Source: Psychrobacter sp. UBA3483 (GTDB lineage: Bacteria; Pseudomonadota; Gammaproteobacteria; Pseudomonadales; Moraxellaceae). From it: a stretch of 64,000 nt of DNA. Below the pieces are notes generated by a model that worked only from the letters and a program-made list of their open reading frames with translations, made no database searches and had not been told where the DNA came from. Made by a program: the position numbers and the translations under genes. Positions 53,406 through 62,706 of the stretch are shown here, in pieces. The DNA lies in assembly GCF_002377905.1 (NCBI RefSeq), contig NZ_DFQS01000005.1, positions 144,989 to 208,988 on the forward strand. Direction: 5' to 3'. Each line of letters opens with the position of its first letter. Position 1 is the stretch's first letter.

Positions 53406-53882
53406 TTGTCAAATTATCTAGGGTGTTTTTTCTTCATATCCGCGGTTCTATCGCTATCAGGATGCGTTAGTCAAGAGTTAGAAAAGCCTGTGTCTGTTCT
53501 GGCAAGCGTACCAATAGTAAGCCAACCGTTAGTAGTTGAGCCACCTCTGCAAATTGCTACTTGGTCACCAACTAAATATAACGGTCGGTTTACAGCTATG
53601 GTATCTGGATATCTAACAGTTGTTAATAACTGTCTTGCTTTGACTAGGGATAGTGAAGAGCTAACGACGAAAGACAATACATACTTATTGGTATTAGCGG
53701 ATGATTCATTTTCGTGGGATGTAGATAAAAAGATTCTGTTATTTGAAGGAAAACCCTATAAGATTGGCGATGAGCTTTATCTTGGTGGCGGGGCATTTAC
53801 TTATCCTAATGCTAACATTACAGATCAGGTAAAAGTGAGCTGGATAGAATGTGGTTTAGATAAAGGTTGGTTGGGTGGTTAG
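53406..53882 (+). CDS. Small lipoprotein of unknown function
   Basis: 158 residues starting with TTG at 53406 (GGGG run nearby). Lipoprotein signal FFFISAVLSLSGCVSQ with Cys near residue 20. The mature part is beta-rich with two later Cys (NNCLALTR, IECGLDKG). No family recognised. Its codon use looks AT-richer than the neighbours, possibly an orphan acquired gene. A strong terminator follows. Confidence 0.72.
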   Translation: MSNYLGCFFFISAVLSLSGCVSQELEKPVSVLASVPIVSQPLVVEPPLQIATWSPTKYNGRFTAMVSGYLTVVNNCLALTRDSEELTTKDNTYLLVLADDSFSWDVDKKILLFEGKPYKIGDELYLGGGAFTYPNANITDQVKVSWIECGLDKGWLGG

Positions 53883-53925
53883 GCCTAAGGAACAGCGAAA
53901 AATATTGACAATGTATAGGCAAAAT

Positions 53926-53965
53926 AAAAACCTCCAAATCAGCTGCTGACTTGGAGGTTTTTTTT
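53926..53965. terminator. Bidirectional terminator between the lipoprotein gene and gcvP
   Basis: Stem AAAAACCTCCAA 53926-53937 and TTGGAGGTTTTT 53951-53962 with T8. It serves convergent genes on both strands. Confidence 0.93.
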
Positions 53966-54000
53966 ATAAAAAACTGTTTATGATTTCTCGAAAAATACGA

Positions 54001-56898
54001 TTACATGTAGTTTTCGATACTTGGGCAAGAGCACATGAGGTTCTTATCGCCATAAGCGTCATCAACACGTGCCACGCTCGGCCAGAATTTATGGGCACGA
54101 ATATAAGACAGTGGGAAGGCAGCGGTATCACGGCTGTACGGATGCGACCATTCGCTGCTGGTAATCATCGCCGCGGTATGCGGTGCATTAACCAATGGGT
54201 TGTCCTCTAACGTCCAACCATCTTCGCCAGCTTTGGCTTTCATTGCCTCATTTTTGATAGATTGTAGCGCACTGATAAAACGATCTAACTCTTCTTTCGA
54301 TTCAGACTCAGTAGGCTCAATCATCAACGTACCCGCGACAGGGAAACTCATCGTTGGTGAGTGGAAACCATAATCCATCAAGCGCTTAGCAATATCGCTT
54401 TCACTGATGCCAGTTTCTTCCTTCAATGGACGAATATCGATGATACATTCGTGAGCGACGCGGCCATTTTTACCCGTATAAAGAACAGGGTAGTGGTCTT
54501 TCAGCTGGCTGGCAACATAGTTGGCATTTAACAATGCAAGCTCAGTTGCTTTTAGCAGACCATCACGGCCCATCATGGCAATATACATCCATGAGATAGG
54601 TAAGATACTCGCTGAACCATAAGGTGCTGCTGATACCGCTGAGCAATCATTTTGTGCATTATGCACAGGGCTCAACGTATGGTTGGCCATAAATGGTGCT
54701 AAGTGTGCCTTCATACCGATAGGGCCCATGCCAGGACCGCCGCCGCCATGTGGGATACAGAAAGTCTTGTGTAAGTTCATATGCAGTACGTCTGCTCCAA
54801 CATCAGCAGGCTGCATCATGCCGACCTGCGCATTCATGTTGGCGCCATCCATATAGACCTGACCGCCATGTTTATGAATCAAATCACAAATATGACGGAT
54901 GCCTTCTTCAAACACACCGTGCGTTGATGGGTAAGTAATCATCAAGGCACCTAAACGCGCGCTGTGCTCTTCACATTTAGCGGTCAGGTCACCGATATCT
55001 ACGTTACCGTTGTCATCAGTTTTGACCACGACGACTTGCATACCCATCATCATGGCGGTAGCAGGGTTGGTACCGTGCGCTGACATTGGAATCAAGCAAA
55101 CATCACGGTCCGTTTCGCCCAATGACTCATGGTAACGACGGATTGCTAATAGACCGGCGTATTCGCCTGAAGCGCCAGAGTTTGGCTGCATAGACACTTC
55201 ATCAAAACCTGTGATGGCTTTTAATTGCTCTTGTAAGCTATCAATCATTGCAATGTAGCCAGTCACTTGACCGCGCGGTGCAAATGGATGCACATTGGCA
55301 AATTCAGGCCAGGTAATCGGTAGCATCTCACTGGTCGCGTTTAATTTCATGGTACAGCTACCAAGTGAAATCATACTACGGTTCATCGCCAAATCTTTGT
55401 CTTCAAGCGATTTTAAGTAGCGCAGCATTTCATGTTCGGTATGATGGGTGTTAAAGACTGGATGGGTCAAGATATCGTCGCTACGCAAGTGCTTACTATC
55501 GAGTGACACGCGAGCTTCTGTCGGCAAGTCATGGGCTTTACTGACGAATAGTTGCGTTAAGACATTAAAATCTTGCGCGTCGCTGGTCTCACTAAAGGCG
55601 ACGCTTAATTTGGTGTCGCCAAGACGCCATAAGTTGTAGCCAGTATTGTCGGCGTTTTCAAAAATCTGCGTTGCCATTTTTTCTGAACCACAATCAACGA
55701 CAACACTGTCAAAGAATTGATCATGTACCACGTTTAGATTGCTGTCGTTAGCACCTTTAATAACATCAGCAAAGGCAGTTGCAAACGCATGGATACGAGT
55801 GGCAATACGCTTGACGCCATTTGGACCATGATACACGGCATACATACCAGCTAGATTGGCAAGTAATACTTGTGAGGTACAGATGTTTGAGTTGGCTTTT
55901 TCACGGCGGATATGCTGCTCGCGAGTTTGCAGTGCCATACGTAGCGCGGTATTACCCTGCGAGTCTTTAGAGACACCAATAATACGGCCAGGTGCTGAGC
56001 GCTTGGCTTTATCAGAGAAGGCAAAGTAGGCGGCGTGTGGACCACCAAAACCCATTGGAATACCAAAACGCTGGGTGCTACCGAGTGCTACGTCTGCGCC
56101 CATATCGGCTGGTGATTTTAATAGCACCAAGCTCATGATATCGCTGACAACGCTGACGTAGGTTTTGTTTTTCTTCACCGCTGCGATAACATCGGTTAAG
56201 TCTTTTACATCGCCTTCAACACCGACGTATTGGAAAATAGCACCAAAATAATCACCTGATTTAGCCAGTTCAAAATCACCAACCACCACCTCCCAACCGA
56301 AATATTTGGCACGAGTATTGATGACATCTAAGGTTTGCGGATAGATACGCTCATCCACAAAAAACTGGTTTGATTTACTTTTGCTCACGCGCTTCGACAT
56401 CGCCATCGCTTCTGCCGCAGCCGTTGCTTCGTCAAGTAATGACGCGCCAGCCATCTCCAAACCTGTTAAATCAATACAAACTTGCTGGAAGTTTAGCAAT
56501 GCTTCTAGGCGACCTTGGGCGATTTCAGCTTGATAAGGAGTATAAGCGGTGTACCAGCCTGGATTTTCAAGGACGTTGCGCTGAATAACTGCTGGCATGC
56601 GCACAGGCGAGTAACCTTGACCAATATAGCTCTTATTAACCGTGATATCGTCTGCCATGGTACGCAATTTAGCAAGCGCGGCGTGCTCACTCATCGCCAC
56701 AGGCAAATCTAGCTCTTTATGCAGGCGCACTGGCTCAGGCACGGTATCATTGATAAAGCTTTCCATATCTTGATAGCCAACGGCATTTAACAGGTCGGCT
56801 TGTTTGGCATCATTTGAGCCTAAATGACGATAGACAAATTCAGCTTCGTTGAATAAACCTTGAAAGGTATCAAACGTTGGGTTTTGCGAGATAGTCAT
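54001..56898 (-). CDS. gcvP: Glycine dehydrogenase (decarboxylating), GcvP
   Basis: 965 residues, the full-length single-chain form. N-terminal half: SYIGQGYSPVRMPAVIQRNV and YTPYQAEIAQGRLEALLNF; C-terminal half: SLGSCTMKLNATSEMLPITW, QPNSGASGEYAGL, and the PLP Lys in LHKTFCIPHGGGGPGMG. It decarboxylates glycine and passes aminomethyl to GcvH. It is the last gene of the gcv cluster on the minus strand; a nitroreductase gene sits between it and gcvH. Its start is ATG at 56898. Confidence 0.97.
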   Translation of the reverse strand: MTISQNPTFDTFQGLFNEAEFVYRHLGSNDAKQADLLNAVGYQDMESFINDTVPEPVRLHKELDLPVAMSEHAALAKLRTMADDITVNKSYIGQGYSPVRMPAVIQRNVLENPGWYTAYTPYQAEIAQGRLEALLNFQQVCIDLTGLEMAGASLLDEATAAAEAMAMSKRVSKSKSNQFFVDERIYPQTLDVINTRAKYFGWEVVVGDFELAKSGDYFGAIFQYVGVEGDVKDLTDVIAAVKKNKTYVSVVSDIMSLVLLKSPADMGADVALGSTQRFGIPMGFGGPHAAYFAFSDKAKRSAPGRIIGVSKDSQGNTALRMALQTREQHIRREKANSNICTSQVLLANLAGMYAVYHGPNGVKRIATRIHAFATAFADVIKGANDSNLNVVHDQFFDSVVVDCGSEKMATQIFENADNTGYNLWRLGDTKLSVAFSETSDAQDFNVLTQLFVSKAHDLPTEARVSLDSKHLRSDDILTHPVFNTHHTEHEMLRYLKSLEDKDLAMNRSMISLGSCTMKLNATSEMLPITWPEFANVHPFAPRGQVTGYIAMIDSLQEQLKAITGFDEVSMQPNSGASGEYAGLLAIRRYHESLGETDRDVCLIPMSAHGTNPATAMMMGMQVVVVKTDDNGNVDIGDLTAKCEEHSARLGALMITYPSTHGVFEEGIRHICDLIHKHGGQVYMDGANMNAQVGMMQPADVGADVLHMNLHKTFCIPHGGGGPGMGPIGMKAHLAPFMANHTLSPVHNAQNDCSAVSAAPYGSASILPISWMYIAMMGRDGLLKATELALLNANYVASQLKDHYPVLYTGKNGRVAHECIIDIRPLKEETGISESDIAKRLMDYGFHSPTMSFPVAGTLMIEPTESESKEELDRFISALQSIKNEAMKAKAGEDGWTLEDNPLVNAPHTAAMITSSEWSHPYSRDTAAFPLSYIRAHKFWPSVARVDDAYGDKNLMCSCPSIENYM

Positions 56899-56976
56899 AA
56901 CAGTCCTTGGTAAAAGGGATGATAAAGGAGAAGGCTAAAATAACGAATAATTAATAATTAATAACGGTTTACGGTT

Positions 56977-57747
56977 TTAGACGTAATGGACAAATTGAGT
57001 TTGGTCAAAGCGGAACTGGCTGTTATAAATGCCATTATCAGCGCGCTCACCGGCACCAATCATCATAATGATATGGTGATCGTCGCTTAAATTTAATAAG
57101 CGTTTCATCGCAGGCTCATCAAAGCCGCCCATCGGACAGCTATCAAAACCGTGCGCGCGTAAAGCAAGCATGAGGTTTTCGGCTGCAAGAGCAGTATTGT
57201 TGGTGGCCCAGTTTTTGGTGTCTTCAAAGGTATAATAAGGCGATTTAATCGGACCTTTTACCCGTCTGACCACTTGCGTTGCACCCCATTTAGCCGCTGA
57301 TATAACGTTGACCGGTCCGCGTAAGAAATCCATGGTCACAACTTTGTTGTAGTAGTCTTTGACCTTTTTTGGCACTGGCGTATCCGGATATTCACGCAAT
57401 ATTTGCTTAGCATGATCGTGCCAAACATCGGTACGCGCAACGACGGCAATCAAGCGCGCTGAGGTTTTAGCCGCGTTTTGATTCATGCAGTTTTTTACCG
57501 CGCGTTTGCGTTTATCCGCATCATCAATCACATAAAATTCCCACGGCTGTAGATTGCTCGAGTTCGGCGCGAGCATGGCCAAACGCAGACAATCTGCTAA
57601 AACGTCATCAGGTATCTTGGTGTCGGTAAAACGACGGACAGAGCGGCGTGATTCAACCACATCGCGAAACGCTTGTAGCTGCGGGGTATGATCAGGCGTA
57701 GCAATAATGGTTTGCTTATTAGTATCAGGGGTCATATGAAAATCCAT
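56977..57747 (-). CDS. Nitroreductase-family FMN oxidoreductase
   Basis: 256 residues. FMN-binding motifs SRRSVRRFTDTKIPDDVL (Arg residues), LAPNSSNLQPWEFYVID, LMLALRAHGFDSCPMGGFDEPAM and the late MMIGAGERADNG are the nitroreductase pattern. The start is ATG at 57747 or four codons later at 57735. Its place between gcvH and gcvP is unusual; it may be co-transcribed with them, although about 250 bases separate it from gcvH. Substrate unknown; quinones or nitro-compounds are typical in vitro. Confidence 0.9.
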   Translation of the reverse strand: MDFHMTPDTNKQTIIATPDHTPQLQAFRDVVESRRSVRRFTDTKIPDDVLADCLRLAMLAPNSSNLQPWEFYVIDDADKRKRAVKNCMNQNAAKTSARLIAVVARTDVWHDHAKQILREYPDTPVPKKVKDYYNKVVTMDFLRGPVNVISAAKWGATQVVRRVKGPIKSPYYTFEDTKNWATNNTALAAENLMLALRAHGFDSCPMGGFDEPAMKRLLNLSDDHHIIMMIGAGERADNGIYNSQFRFDQTQFVHYV

Positions 57748-57970
57748 GCTGGGATTGAGTGCGTGGCTAGGTTTGTGTGTCGAGATACTTGAGGTGCGTG
57801 GTTAATATTCTTTGCTCAATGAGTACGGCCCAAAAATGAGCGGGCGAGTGCAAATGCTAAATTGAGCGCTAAGGCTAAGTATGTTAAGAAAAAGCGCACA
57901 GATACCAGCTGACGCCAATATCTGTCATAACAAGTTGTGTTTTTAATATTAAAAATAGCGATAGCTTAAT

Positions 57971-57986
57971 TAATTAGCGCTAATTA
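57971..57986. other. 16-bp perfect palindrome after gcvH
   Basis: TAATTAGCGCTAATTA at 57971-57986, nine bases beyond the gcvH stop, within a larger near-palindrome (AGCTTAATTAATTAGC). On the minus strand T-rich sequence follows later. It could be a weak terminator or a protein-binding site. Confidence 0.5.
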
Positions 57987-57994
57987 GCTTACTA

Positions 57995-58375
57995 TTACAG
58001 CTCATTTTCGTACTCGTCAGCACTCATCAAGGCTTCGTAGTCAGCGATATTGTCAGGCTTCATTCTAAAGAACCAACCTTCACCGTATGGGTCAGAGTTG
58101 ATGATTTCTGGATCATCTTCTAATGCTTCATTGATGGCAACCACTTCGCCTGAGAGAGGTGCATAAACGTCAGAGGCAGCTTTTACAGACTCAACCACAG
58201 AGATTTCGTCATCAACCGCGATGATATCTCCAACGTCTGGTAATTCAACAAACACCACGTCACCGAGCAAGTCTTGCGCATGATCAGTGATACCAACCGT
58301 AATCGTACCGTCGTCTTCTAGGCGCAGCCACTCGTGGCTAGCGATGTATTTTAGTTCTGCTGGGATGTTGCTCAT
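57995..58375 (-). CDS. gcvH: Glycine cleavage system H protein
   Basis: 126 residues from the ATG at 58375, which has AGGAGAG upstream; a longer frame upstream overlaps gcvT and is not real. The lipoyl-Lys is in VVESVKAASDVYAP, with HEWLRLEDDG and GITDHAQDLLGDVVFVELP as family marks. It shuttles the aminomethyl group on its lipoyl arm between GcvP, GcvT and the lipoamide dehydrogenase. It lies 70 bases after gcvT. Confidence 0.96.
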   Translation of the reverse strand: MSNIPAELKYIASHEWLRLEDDGTITVGITDHAQDLLGDVVFVELPDVGDIIAVDDEISVVESVKAASDVYAPLSGEVVAINEALEDDPEIINSDPYGEGWFFRMKPDNIADYEALMSADEYENEL

Positions 58376-58445
58376 GGTCTCTCTCCTAAATGATAGAGAA
58401 TGGTTAATAAAAAAGGGACGCTCATAATAAAAGGTATCAGGGATA

Positions 58446-59630
58446 TCAGTCAAATTGCTGCTTGCCGTTACGCACAAAGGGCAGCTTGACAACGCGCACG
58501 TCGACGAATTTACCCTTGCCGCGCAAATCGACCTGCACGCTATCGTCATCTGATAAGCTGGCAGGGACACGGGCAATCGCAATCGAATTTTTTAGGCTAG
58601 GGGAGAAAGTGCCACTGGTAATCAGGCCAGTTTGCTCGTTGTCTAATCCTTGATTGATGGTCACGGTCATGCCTTCACGTAAGACGCCGCGTGTCGTCAA
58701 TAGCAAACCGACTTGCTTCATGGCACTGTTGTCATCTTTTGCTTGTTGACGCTTACTTACTAAGGCGTCACGGCCGATGAAGTCGCGCTCATCTTTTAGC
58801 GCCAACGTCCAGCCCATGTTGCACTCATAAGGGCTGGTTTCTTCATTCATATCATGACCATAAAGGTTCATGCCCGCTTCCATACGCAAGGTATCACGCG
58901 CGCCAAGGCCCGCAGGTTTAACGCCATTGGCTTTTAATTGCTCAAAAAACGCTGGCGCATCATCGCCATGCATGATCACTTCAACGCCATCTTCACCTGT
59001 ATAGCCAGTACGCGCCACAAACCAATCGGTGCCTTCAATATCGGTTAAATCAGCACCAACGAAAGGCTTAAGGGCAGCCAGTGTATCTGCCCAACTCGGT
59101 TTGACTTGTGCCAGTTTTGCAACGGCATTCGGGCCTTGGACGGCGAGCATAGCTAAGTCATCACGTTCCGTTAAAGCAACCTCAAAACCTTCGGCAACTT
59201 TATTAAACTGTGCCATGTCTTTATCACGGGTAGCCGCATTTGAAACGATACGATATTCGCTCGCGTCTTCATTCATCAGATAAACGATTAAATCGTCAAT
59301 AATACCGCCTTGCTCATTGAGCATCGGAGAGTAAAGTGCTTTACCAACGGTTTTTAATTTATCGACATCATTGGCAAGAAGTTTTTGCAACCATGCTTTG
59401 GCATCCGAACCTTTAATATCAACCACCACCATATGTGAGACATCAAACATACCAGCATCGGTACGCACGGCTTCGTGTTCTTCGATTTGTGAACCATAAT
59501 GGATTGGCAATTCCCAACCAGAGAAATCCACCAGTTTGCCGTCATTATCAAGGTGCGACTGGTAAAGGGGCGTGCGTTTAGGGGCTGAAACGCTGGTATT
59601 GTGAGAACTGGTATTGTGAGTGTCGGTCAT
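58446..59630 (-). CDS. gcvT: Glycine cleavage system T protein (aminomethyltransferase)
   Basis: 394 residues. TPLYQSHLDNDGKLVDFSGWE, seen as GKLVDFSGWELPIHYGSQ, the substrate loop AGMFDVSHM, GYTGEDGVEVI and GARDTLRMEAGMNLYGHDM are all typical of GcvT. It transfers the one-carbon unit to tetrahydrofolate and releases ammonia. It is the first gene of the cluster, read from a leader holding two glycine aptamers, so glycine should control it. Confidence 0.96.
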   Translation of the reverse strand: MTDTHNTSSHNTSVSAPKRTPLYQSHLDNDGKLVDFSGWELPIHYGSQIEEHEAVRTDAGMFDVSHMVVVDIKGSDAKAWLQKLLANDVDKLKTVGKALYSPMLNEQGGIIDDLIVYLMNEDASEYRIVSNAATRDKDMAQFNKVAEGFEVALTERDDLAMLAVQGPNAVAKLAQVKPSWADTLAALKPFVGADLTDIEGTDWFVARTGYTGEDGVEVIMHGDDAPAFFEQLKANGVKPAGLGARDTLRMEAGMNLYGHDMNEETSPYECNMGWTLALKDERDFIGRDALVSKRQQAKDDNSAMKQVGLLLTTRGVLREGMTVTINQGLDNEQTGLITSGTFSPSLKNSIAIARVPASLSDDDSVQVDLRGKGKFVDVRVVKLPFVRNGKQQFD

Positions 59631-59819
59631 AACAAATCCTTATGGAACATCAGCAGCACTTGATAATCATTCATAAAATATCAAAGTAGCAAGGCAGATG
59701 TGCATTATCATAGTAGTGAGTAGCAATCTTGCAGGGCGCAAGCAGTGCAACCAAGGGTAGTACAAAAAAATAGAGCAATCCGCCAAACAGACGCCAAACG
59801 TCGGTTTAAGCAAAAGCCC

Positions 59820-59960
59820 TATCTGTCCTGTAACCTGAGATTTTCAACACGAATCATCGTTATTTATCTATCAAAGCCTAAGCCTTAAAGACAATCGCAA
59901 TAATGTCGCATTTTCTCCCCTTCGGTGGGTAAGGCGTCGTCCGTCCTTACCGCTCTCCAG
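59820..59960 (-). promoter_or_regulatory. Glycine riboswitch, second aptamer
   Basis: Read on the minus strand: CUGGAGAGCGG at 59960-59950, ACCGAAGGGGAGAAAA with the core CCGAAGG around 59920, and the closing CUCAGGUUACAGGACAGAU at 59837-59820. These three blocks are the glycine-aptamer consensus. P3 between them is long. It sits nearer gcvT and would feed the expression platform. Confidence 0.88.
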
Positions 59961-60031
59961 ATTTGTTATGCCTTATGTTTTGGCCTGCTATGCAGTTGCG
60001 ATAGCAATAAAACAGTCATGACATATGTTTT

Positions 60032-60150
60032 TCAGTCCTTTTACCTGAGCGATTGGCAGGGTGTATGCGCCTTCGGTGGTCATCAAGCAGTTATCAGCGC
60101 GGCTCGTAAATATAAGCGCACTTAATATCATGCCCAAGACTCTCTCCTGA
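60032..60150 (-). promoter_or_regulatory. Glycine riboswitch, first aptamer
   Basis: Minus-strand blocks: CAGGAGAGAGUC at 60149-60138, ACCACCGAAGGCGC around 60080-60067, and GCUCAGGUAAAAGGACUGA at 60050-60032. All match glycine-aptamer consensus. A 71-base linker separates it from the second aptamer, longer than the usual dozen or so bases. Confidence 0.9.
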
Positions 60151-60202
60151 AAAACGCTTTTATTATGAAAGGTTCAGCCCGTTTTTACAAGCCATCTGCC
60201 GC

Positions 60203-60231
60203 ATTAAAGTCGATAATGTTGTTAAAAACAA
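60203..60231 (-). promoter_or_regulatory. Putative gcv promoter
   Basis: Minus strand: TTGTTT (60231-60226), 17-base spacer, TTTAAT (60208-60203). The expected start near 60196 is about 46 bases before the first aptamer. The -35 lies in an inverted repeat GTTGTT-AAA-AACAAC (60218-60232). Confidence 0.45.
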
Positions 60232-60395
60232 CTTTTTAGCAGGAGCACTGACAAATTTATTAATGAATAGTACCTTTGCAAGATGGTTAAATGAGCGAAT
60301 TTTACAGTGATTTACCATAGCAGAACGTAAAGCGACTACTGATTGCAGCCACAAATATGCTAATCTATGGCGATAGTTTCTGATAGGTTATTTTT

Positions 60396-60716
60396 ATGCA
60401 TTGTGATATTTATAAATTTCCCAAACATGACGATATGTACGTTTACATTGCGCGCCCTGACTATCCTGATGATACCGATGAGATTAAAGACTGGCTTGGT
60501 GTACTGCCAAAAGAGTTTCGGGCAAGCTTAGGACGTAGTCAGTTTGTCATGCATTTAGACTTGGCGAGCACGCCAAAACTGGCGCGCGTTGACAAAGAAG
60601 AAGTATTGGCAAAACTAAAGATACAAGGGTATTTTGTACAAATGCCGCCGCAAGATGTGATGCGCCGTCAAGCGGAGCTACGCACTCGTGAAGCGCAGGA
60701 CAATATCTACGATTAG
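60396..60716 (+). CDS. YcgL-domain protein
   Basis: 106 residues. The start MHCDIYKFPKHDDMYVYI and the LDLASTPKLARVDKEEVL stretch, with GYFVQMPP, match the gammaproteobacterial YcgL family. Cytosolic, function unknown; some homologues have been linked to RNA metabolism, but nothing in this sequence decides that. It is divergent from the gcv cluster and about 185 bases before a membrane-protein gene on the same strand. In many gammaproteobacteria ycgL follows rnd; here they are about 8 kb apart. Confidence 0.88.
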   Translation: MHCDIYKFPKHDDMYVYIARPDYPDDTDEIKDWLGVLPKEFRASLGRSQFVMHLDLASTPKLARVDKEEVLAKLKIQGYFVQMPPQDVMRRQAELRTREAQDNIYD

Positions 60717-60900
60717 GGCGCTTTTTTAGCGTTAATGCACTTTGCTAGCAAGTCGTGATAAACTAATCGCCATTAGACAAGCATAATTAAGTACAGTTAA
60801 TAATTATGTATTTTGTCGCACTGTTAGTCTGACAAAACTTACCCTATACCATTAGACGCCTCACGCGCCAATGGTAATAAACGCAGGTAATGAAACACGC

Positions 60901-61503
60901 ATGGATTGGTTAAAAGGCATTATAGAAAGCTTACCGATGGGCGCTATCAGTGACATTCTCGGTGAGATTACGATTTGGTGGGGGCAACTGGTAAAAGATG
61001 TGCCGCCCGCAGACTTACCTATGTATGCATATCTTGGCGGCGTAATTATCGTTTTGATACTTTGGCTGCTGGTTGCTCGCATTTTGCCGCGTCCACTTGG
61101 CGGTATGAGCTGGATGATATTGTTTGCCGTCTTGCTCGCGCCCGGTACGGCACTTGGTGACCCTAGCGTGATTGCGCCGGCGAGTATCAGCGTCGTTTAT
61201 GCGATTATGATGAAAGATACGGCTGGCGCGATAGCCAATATGCTGCCGATTTTGGTAGTATTAGTCGTGGGCTTGTTTGTTGGTTTTGTTTGGCAACTGA
61301 TTCGCGGCGCGTTTGAGTCCAGCTTGGATAAAGCCCGTAGCCGTACGGCAGAAGATGCGCAAGCGACTGCCCAATTGACTACTGGTAATTATTTAGCAGA
61401 CGATATTCATTTGATAGAAACCGCTGACCCTTCAGTATTAACAGCTAAGCAAGAAACCATTAAGCCTGATACCGATGTTGATTTAAAAAAAGACCATAAA
61501 TAA
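60901..61503 (+). CDS. Small integral membrane protein of unknown function
   Basis: 200 residues from the ATG at 60901; an ATG at 60871 would add ten residues. Four hydrophobic segments: AYLGGVIIVLILWLLVARIL, SWMILFAVLLAPGTALG, ASISVVYAIMM and PILVVLVVGLFVGFVWQLI. The C-terminus is charged and cytosolic. I do not recognise a family. A clear terminator follows. The next gene downstream on the same strand is the MoxR ATPase, about 260 bases away. Confidence 0.7.
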   Translation: MDWLKGIIESLPMGAISDILGEITIWWGQLVKDVPPADLPMYAYLGGVIIVLILWLLVARILPRPLGGMSWMILFAVLLAPGTALGDPSVIAPASISVVYAIMMKDTAGAIANMLPILVVLVVGLFVGFVWQLIRGAFESSLDKARSRTAEDAQATAQLTTGNYLADDIHLIETADPSVLTAKQETIKPDTDVDLKKDHK

Positions 61504-61547
61504 CAGACATGAGTAATAAAGCTTTTTGCTGTAGATTCTTATTAGAC

Positions 61548-61570
61548 AAAAGACACCCTGCGTGTCTTTT
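61548..61570 (+). terminator. Terminator after the small membrane protein
   Basis: Stem AAAAGACAC 61548-61556 and GTGTCTTTT 61562-61570 followed by further T residues; a textbook intrinsic terminator on the plus strand. Confidence 0.9.
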
Positions 61571-61761
61571 TTTATACTCACTTATAAGCTTTACAGTGAA
61601 TCAATGATAACTACGAACGCATGAGTATTTTGGCAATCAATGGTGCTGTGCTAATCTAAATAATTATGTATCTGCTAACGATTTTCCCTAAACCTTTTAC
61701 TATATTTAACAGATAACAATAACGGATTCTAATAACTGTTTCTAACCACTGAGAATGTATT

Positions 61762-62625
61762 ATGAGCACGACTGATAAAACGAAAAAAAGCTTTACCGGT
61801 ACGCAAAACTACATTGCTACCGATGATTTGCAGCTGGCCGTTAACGCGGCAATGACGCTACAAAAGCCGCTACTTATTAAGGGCGAGCCGGGGACAGGGA
61901 AGACGTTACTGGCTGAAGAAGTTGCTGAGAGTTTAGGGATGCCGCTGATTACGTGGCATATCAAATCAACCACTAAGGCGGAACAAGGGCTGTATGAGTA
62001 CGATGCCGTCTCGCGCTTGCGTGATTCGCAATTGGGCGACGACAAGGTGTATGAGATTGGCAACTATATCAAGCCTGGTAAACTGTGGGAAGCTTTTACG
62101 AGCAGTGAGCGCAGTGTGTTATTGATTGATGAGATTGATAAGGCCGATATCGAGTTTCCAAACGACTTACTGCATGAGCTCGATAAGATGTCGTTTTACG
62201 TCTATGAGACGGGCGAGACCATCACTGCCGAGCAGCGTCCAGTGGTTATCATTACCTCAAACAATGAAAAAGAGCTGCCAGATGCGTTTTTACGCCGCTG
62301 TTTTTTCCATTATATCGATTTCCCAGAAGAAGATACCATGCGCCAAATCATTGAGGTGCATTTCCCGAATATCCAAGAAAAATTGGTCAATGATGCGCTC
62401 GATATTTTTTATAAACTGCGTAACATCCAAGGACTTAAAAAGCCACCATCAACCTCAGAATTGGTCGATTGGCTGACGCTATTATTGGCTGATGATATGG
62501 CACAAAACGAGCTGGAAGAAAACTTACGCGGGGAAAAGTCTATTCCGCCGCTATATGGCGCGCTGCTGAAAAACGAAGCCGATGTGAGTTTATTGCAGCG
62601 TTTTGCCAATATGATGCGTCGTTAA
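61762..62625 (+). CDS. MoxR-family AAA+ ATPase
   Basis: 287 residues. Walker A LLIKGEPGTGKTLLAEEVA, Walker B SVLLIDEIDKADIEFPNDLL, sensor 1 PVVIITSNNEKELPDAFLRRC. MoxR ATPases act as chaperones that activate a VWA partner, often for metal-centre insertion or complex assembly. The VWA gene follows directly (81 bases). The C-terminal lid ends LLQRFANMMRR. It is cytosolic. Confidence 0.93.
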   Translation: MSTTDKTKKSFTGTQNYIATDDLQLAVNAAMTLQKPLLIKGEPGTGKTLLAEEVAESLGMPLITWHIKSTTKAEQGLYEYDAVSRLRDSQLGDDKVYEIGNYIKPGKLWEAFTSSERSVLLIDEIDKADIEFPNDLLHELDKMSFYVYETGETITAEQRPVVIITSNNEKELPDAFLRRCFFHYIDFPEEDTMRQIIEVHFPNIQEKLVNDALDIFYKLRNIQGLKKPPSTSELVDWLTLLLADDMAQNELEENLRGEKSIPPLYGALLKNEADVSLLQRFANMMRR

Positions 62626-62706
62626 GCGATAGCTCGTTTGTCATAATTGAAGCTAATGAAGCAGTCCAACTCGTAACTCTATCAGCCAATAAGTGATGCG
62701 ACTTTT

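Larger units (their letters stand above)
59631..60395. promoter_or_regulatory. gcv leader region with tandem glycine riboswitch
   Basis: 765 bases between gcvT (minus) and ycgL (plus). It holds the putative promoter (60203-60231), aptamer 1 (60032-60150), a 71-base linker, aptamer 2 (59820-59960) and about 190 bases of leader. GTTTGGCG occurs twice in the expression-platform segment (59779-59800), with a T-run (59765-59771) further on, which might form an alternative terminator. I did not model it. Confidence 0.7.

Noticed and set aside
58376..58582. N-terminal extension of gcvH
   Set aside because: The extra 69 codons overlap gcvT in another frame, while the ATG at 58375 has an AGGAGAG ribosome site and the family start.
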